64,000 nucleotides of DNA from an uncultured Blautia sp. (GTDB lineage Bacteria; Bacillota; Clostridia; Lachnospirales; Lachnospiraceae): assembly GCF_934371575.1 (NCBI RefSeq), contig NZ_CAKRNY010000004.1, positions 1 to 64,000 on the forward strand, given 5' to 3'. A model generated the notes under the pieces. The model was given only the letters and a program-made list of their open reading frames with translations. It ran no database searches and was not told the DNA's origin. Numbering within the stretch: the stretch's first letter is position 1; each line of letters opens with the position of its first letter. Below, piece by piece: positions 62,610 to 64,000 of this stretch. The position numbers and the translations under genes were made by a program.

Positions 62610-62882
62610 CTATTCGGTTTTTCTTCGCATTCTTTTTGCTGTTGGTTCCGGGTGACCGAATACTTTTTCGTATTCGCTCACAATTCCATGATCGGTTTTA
62701 AATCGAATCAGAAACCAGCTGTTTCCGCGCGAATCAATATACACATCATAGATCCGTTTACCGCGTTCCACACTTCCAACATAAGTTGTTTCTAAATGTT
62801 CGCAGCCGTGTCCTGCGCGGTTTTCGTATGTATATGCTTTTGATAGTAATTTATTTAAGTCCCTCTGTATAACATTACTCAT
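62610..62882 (-). CDS. Small element protein (90 aa), unknown
   Basis: 90 aa, basic, with a central beta-rich part (YVGSVERGKRIYDVYIDSRGNSWFLIRF). No known motif. GGAGGC precedes the ATG. It is the last gene of a leftward operon with the recombinase and endolysin. Confidence 0.6.
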   Translation of the reverse strand: MSNVIQRDLNKLLSKAYTYENRAGHGCEHLETTYVGSVERGKRIYDVYIDSRGNSWFLIRFKTDHGIVSEYEKVFGHPEPTAKRMRRKTE

Positions 62883-62932
62883 ATATTACGCCTCCGCCGC
62901 AACGCGGCCAGATCATTTTGAAAGTATCTTTT

Positions 62933-63544
62933 TTAGCCTCCCGCCATCCTTTTTCCTGCCAGCATATTAAATTTACGGAGGCTCTCGTCAATGTTCTCCT
63001 GGATCACACCGATATATACCAACGTCTCCCGCTGGAAGCTGTGACATAATATCCTCTGAAGACTCACTACGTCACCTGTCATTTTGTAATAATGGTAACC
63101 GAACGTTTTTCGCAAGGTGTGACAACCTATGCGCTCTTCTACTCCGGCCTGGCGTGCTATAGTATTGATAATCTGATAGCAGCGCTGTCGGGTAATAGGC
63201 TGGTATTTATGCGTTACAGGATCCTTTTTTCGGCTCTGGAGAATATATTCATCTGCTTTTCTTCCTGTCAGCAGTCTATTGATTTCCTTTCTTGCCGCCG
63301 GATTAATTAAAATCCTGGCTTCCTTTCCGGTCTTTTTCGCTTGAATCTGTGCATAATCCTTTCCACGCAGATCTGATACCTTGAAGCGTCTAAAATCGCT
63401 CACGCGTAAACTGGTGTTGAAGCCAACGACAAGAATTAATTCCCAACTTACCTCTCCGGTCTTTCGGTGTTTATCGTGCTCCCTTGCGATTTCATAACAT
63501 TTTTGCAATGTATCTAAATCCCTGATAGGCTGTACCACCTGCAT
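62933..63544 (-). CDS. Compact tyrosine recombinase
   Basis: 203 aa. The catalytic set is in place: Arg47 (TSLRVSD), a Lys in QAKKTGK (70-74), His142/Arg145 (HTLRKTFG), His168 and Tyr177 (LVYIGV). It lacks the arm-binding and most of the core-binding N-terminal domain, so it is much shorter than standard phage integrases (about 350-400 aa). It may act as a Xer-like resolvase or minimal integrase. It follows the endolysin gene by 20 bp on the same strand. Confidence 0.88.
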   Translation of the reverse strand: MQVVQPIRDLDTLQKCYEIAREHDKHRKTGEVSWELILVVGFNTSLRVSDFRRFKVSDLRGKDYAQIQAKKTGKEARILINPAARKEINRLLTGRKADEYILQSRKKDPVTHKYQPITRQRCYQIINTIARQAGVEERIGCHTLRKTFGYHYYKMTGDVVSLQRILCHSFQRETLVYIGVIQENIDESLRKFNMLAGKRMAGG

Positions 63545-63564
63545 ACTTTCACCCCTTTATTTCA

Positions 63565-64000
63565 TCACTTATTGTTTTTGTACCATTCATTGACTTTCGC
63601 CTGTACTGCTGCTGAATCATATCCTGCCGTCTTTAGGCGCTGTGTACGTTGAGGATCATCCCCCCATTTTCCGGCAAGGATTTCCTGCACAAGCTCGTCA
63701 ATAGTTTTTGCGTTTTTAGATTTGTAAGCCGCATTAACCTTCGCCTGTACTGTTGCTGGATCATACCCTGCCGCCTTCAGGCGCTGTGTACGTTGAGGAT
63801 CATCCCCCCATTTTCCAGCAAGAATTTCCTGCACAAGCTCGTCAATATCCTTTTTGAAAGAATTTGTTTTCTTGGCGTACATATCTGTAAGCTTGTTTTT
63901 TGAATTAGTTCCATATTTGCCATCTACAGTTAATCCATTTTCTTTTTGGAATTTGCGCAGAGCTGTGTCTGTGCCGGATCCAAAATCACCATCTGCACCA
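63565..64000 (-). CDS. Phage-type endolysin, C-terminal part (runs off window)
   Basis: The open frame continues without a stop past the window end, so the ATG at 63882 is internal. The visible part has a PG_binding_1-like domain (DGDFGSGTDTALRKFQKENG, LTVDGKYG) followed by two CW_7 repeats (DELVQEILAGKWGDDPQRT, each ending GYD-x4-VQAKVN). CW_7 repeats bind muropeptide in Cpl-7-type lysozymes. The catalytic N-terminal domain lies outside the window. It marks the element as phage-derived. Confidence 0.88.
   Translation of the reverse strand, partial: GADGDFGSGTDTALRKFQKENGLTVDGKYGTNSKNKLTDMYAKKTNSFKKDIDELVQEILAGKWGDDPQRTQRLKAAGYDPATVQAKVNAAYKSKNAKTIDELVQEILAGKWGDDPQRTQRLKTAGYDSAAVQAKVNEWYKNNK

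Larger units (their letters stand above)
57132..64000. mobile_element. Integrated prophage-like element (left end; right end outside window)
   Basis: The host ABC gene stops abruptly in its Walker B motif at about 57131. Beyond it gene style changes to small genes on both strands, a GC-rich alternating block, tandem repeats, a tyrosine recombinase and an endolysin running off the window. Recombinase plus endolysin argues for a prophage or phage-derived island rather than a conjugative element; no structural or transfer genes are visible. The exact att core cannot be set without the other end. Confidence 0.75.

Noticed and set aside
57132-64000. Element as an integrative conjugative element
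   Set aside because: No relaxase, coupling protein or type IV secretion gene is visible, whereas an endolysin is. The unseen remainder could still change this.

Overview
The window looks like chromosome from a spore-forming, anaerobic gut Firmicute of the family Lachnospiraceae (Blautia/Ruminococcus-like; this placement is inference from gene content, not a search). Supporting signs are the forespore sigma factor SigG beside a YlmC/YmxH-type protein, a ferredoxin-fused aldo/keto reductase, FeoA-FeoB, nickel-pincer genes, a fructose PTS, a T-box leader, strong AGGAGG ribosome sites and Lachnospiraceae-type glycerol-phosphate polymer genes. Most of the first 57 kb is on the minus strand. The last 7 kb is a foreign element.

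Layout: 1-8.2 kb holds central metabolism: a MerR-type promoter, aldo/keto reductase, EF-P, shikimate kinase-like kinase, YqeG phosphatase, patatin, citrate synthase, AlaA-type aminotransferase and, divergently, glutamate dehydrogenase. Together these form a 2-oxoglutarate/glutamate/alanine node. 8.3-12.6 kb holds nrdR, ylmC-like, sigG, a two-domain PPK2 polyphosphate kinase and a LysE exporter. 12.7-17.1 kb is the most unusual host locus: a TRAP transporter whose large permease is fused in one polypeptide to two nearly identical tandem DctP substrate-binding domains, preceded by the small permease and by a complete T-box leader whose specifier reads as ATC (Ile). A TRAP importer built this way and controlled by uncharged tRNA would be an amino-acid-starvation-induced uptake system, perhaps for isoleucine or a branched-chain 2-oxo acid.

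17.2-32.7 kb is one long operon: TagG/TagH export ABC transporter, glycosyltransferases, a stealth-type phosphotransferase, TagD, several CDP-glycerol glycerophosphotransferases, and at its end a heterodimeric ABC exporter coupled translationally to the glycan genes. 32.8-34.9 kb is larB-larC with a structured leader. 35-45 kb is metal and efflux biology: an MMPL/RND exporter, FeoA-FeoB with a DtxR-like box, MntP behind a Mn2+ (yybP-ykoY) riboswitch, a Ca2+/Na+-type exchanger, an ArsR/P-ATPase/HMA zinc-cadmium operon and a small exporter. 45-53.6 kb has a PAS protein, a MalY/PatB C-S lyase, a Cof phosphatase and a fructose PTS operon (fruK-fruA-ptsH-ptsI-fruR) with its own HPr and EI. Its HPr has Ala in place of regulatory Ser46.

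53.9-57.1 kb is a MacB-like ABC exporter cut in the Walker B motif of its ATPase. From there to the window end lies an integrated prophage-like element. It has a terminator at its edge, a very GC-rich alternating purine-pyrimidine block, three 63-bp tandem repeats, a J-domain protein, a series of small uncharacterised proteins, a structured intergenic RNA, 10-bp iterons, a compact tyrosine recombinase and an endolysin (PG-binding plus two CW_7 repeats) running off the window. The element's other end and the rest of the ABC gene lie outside this window.
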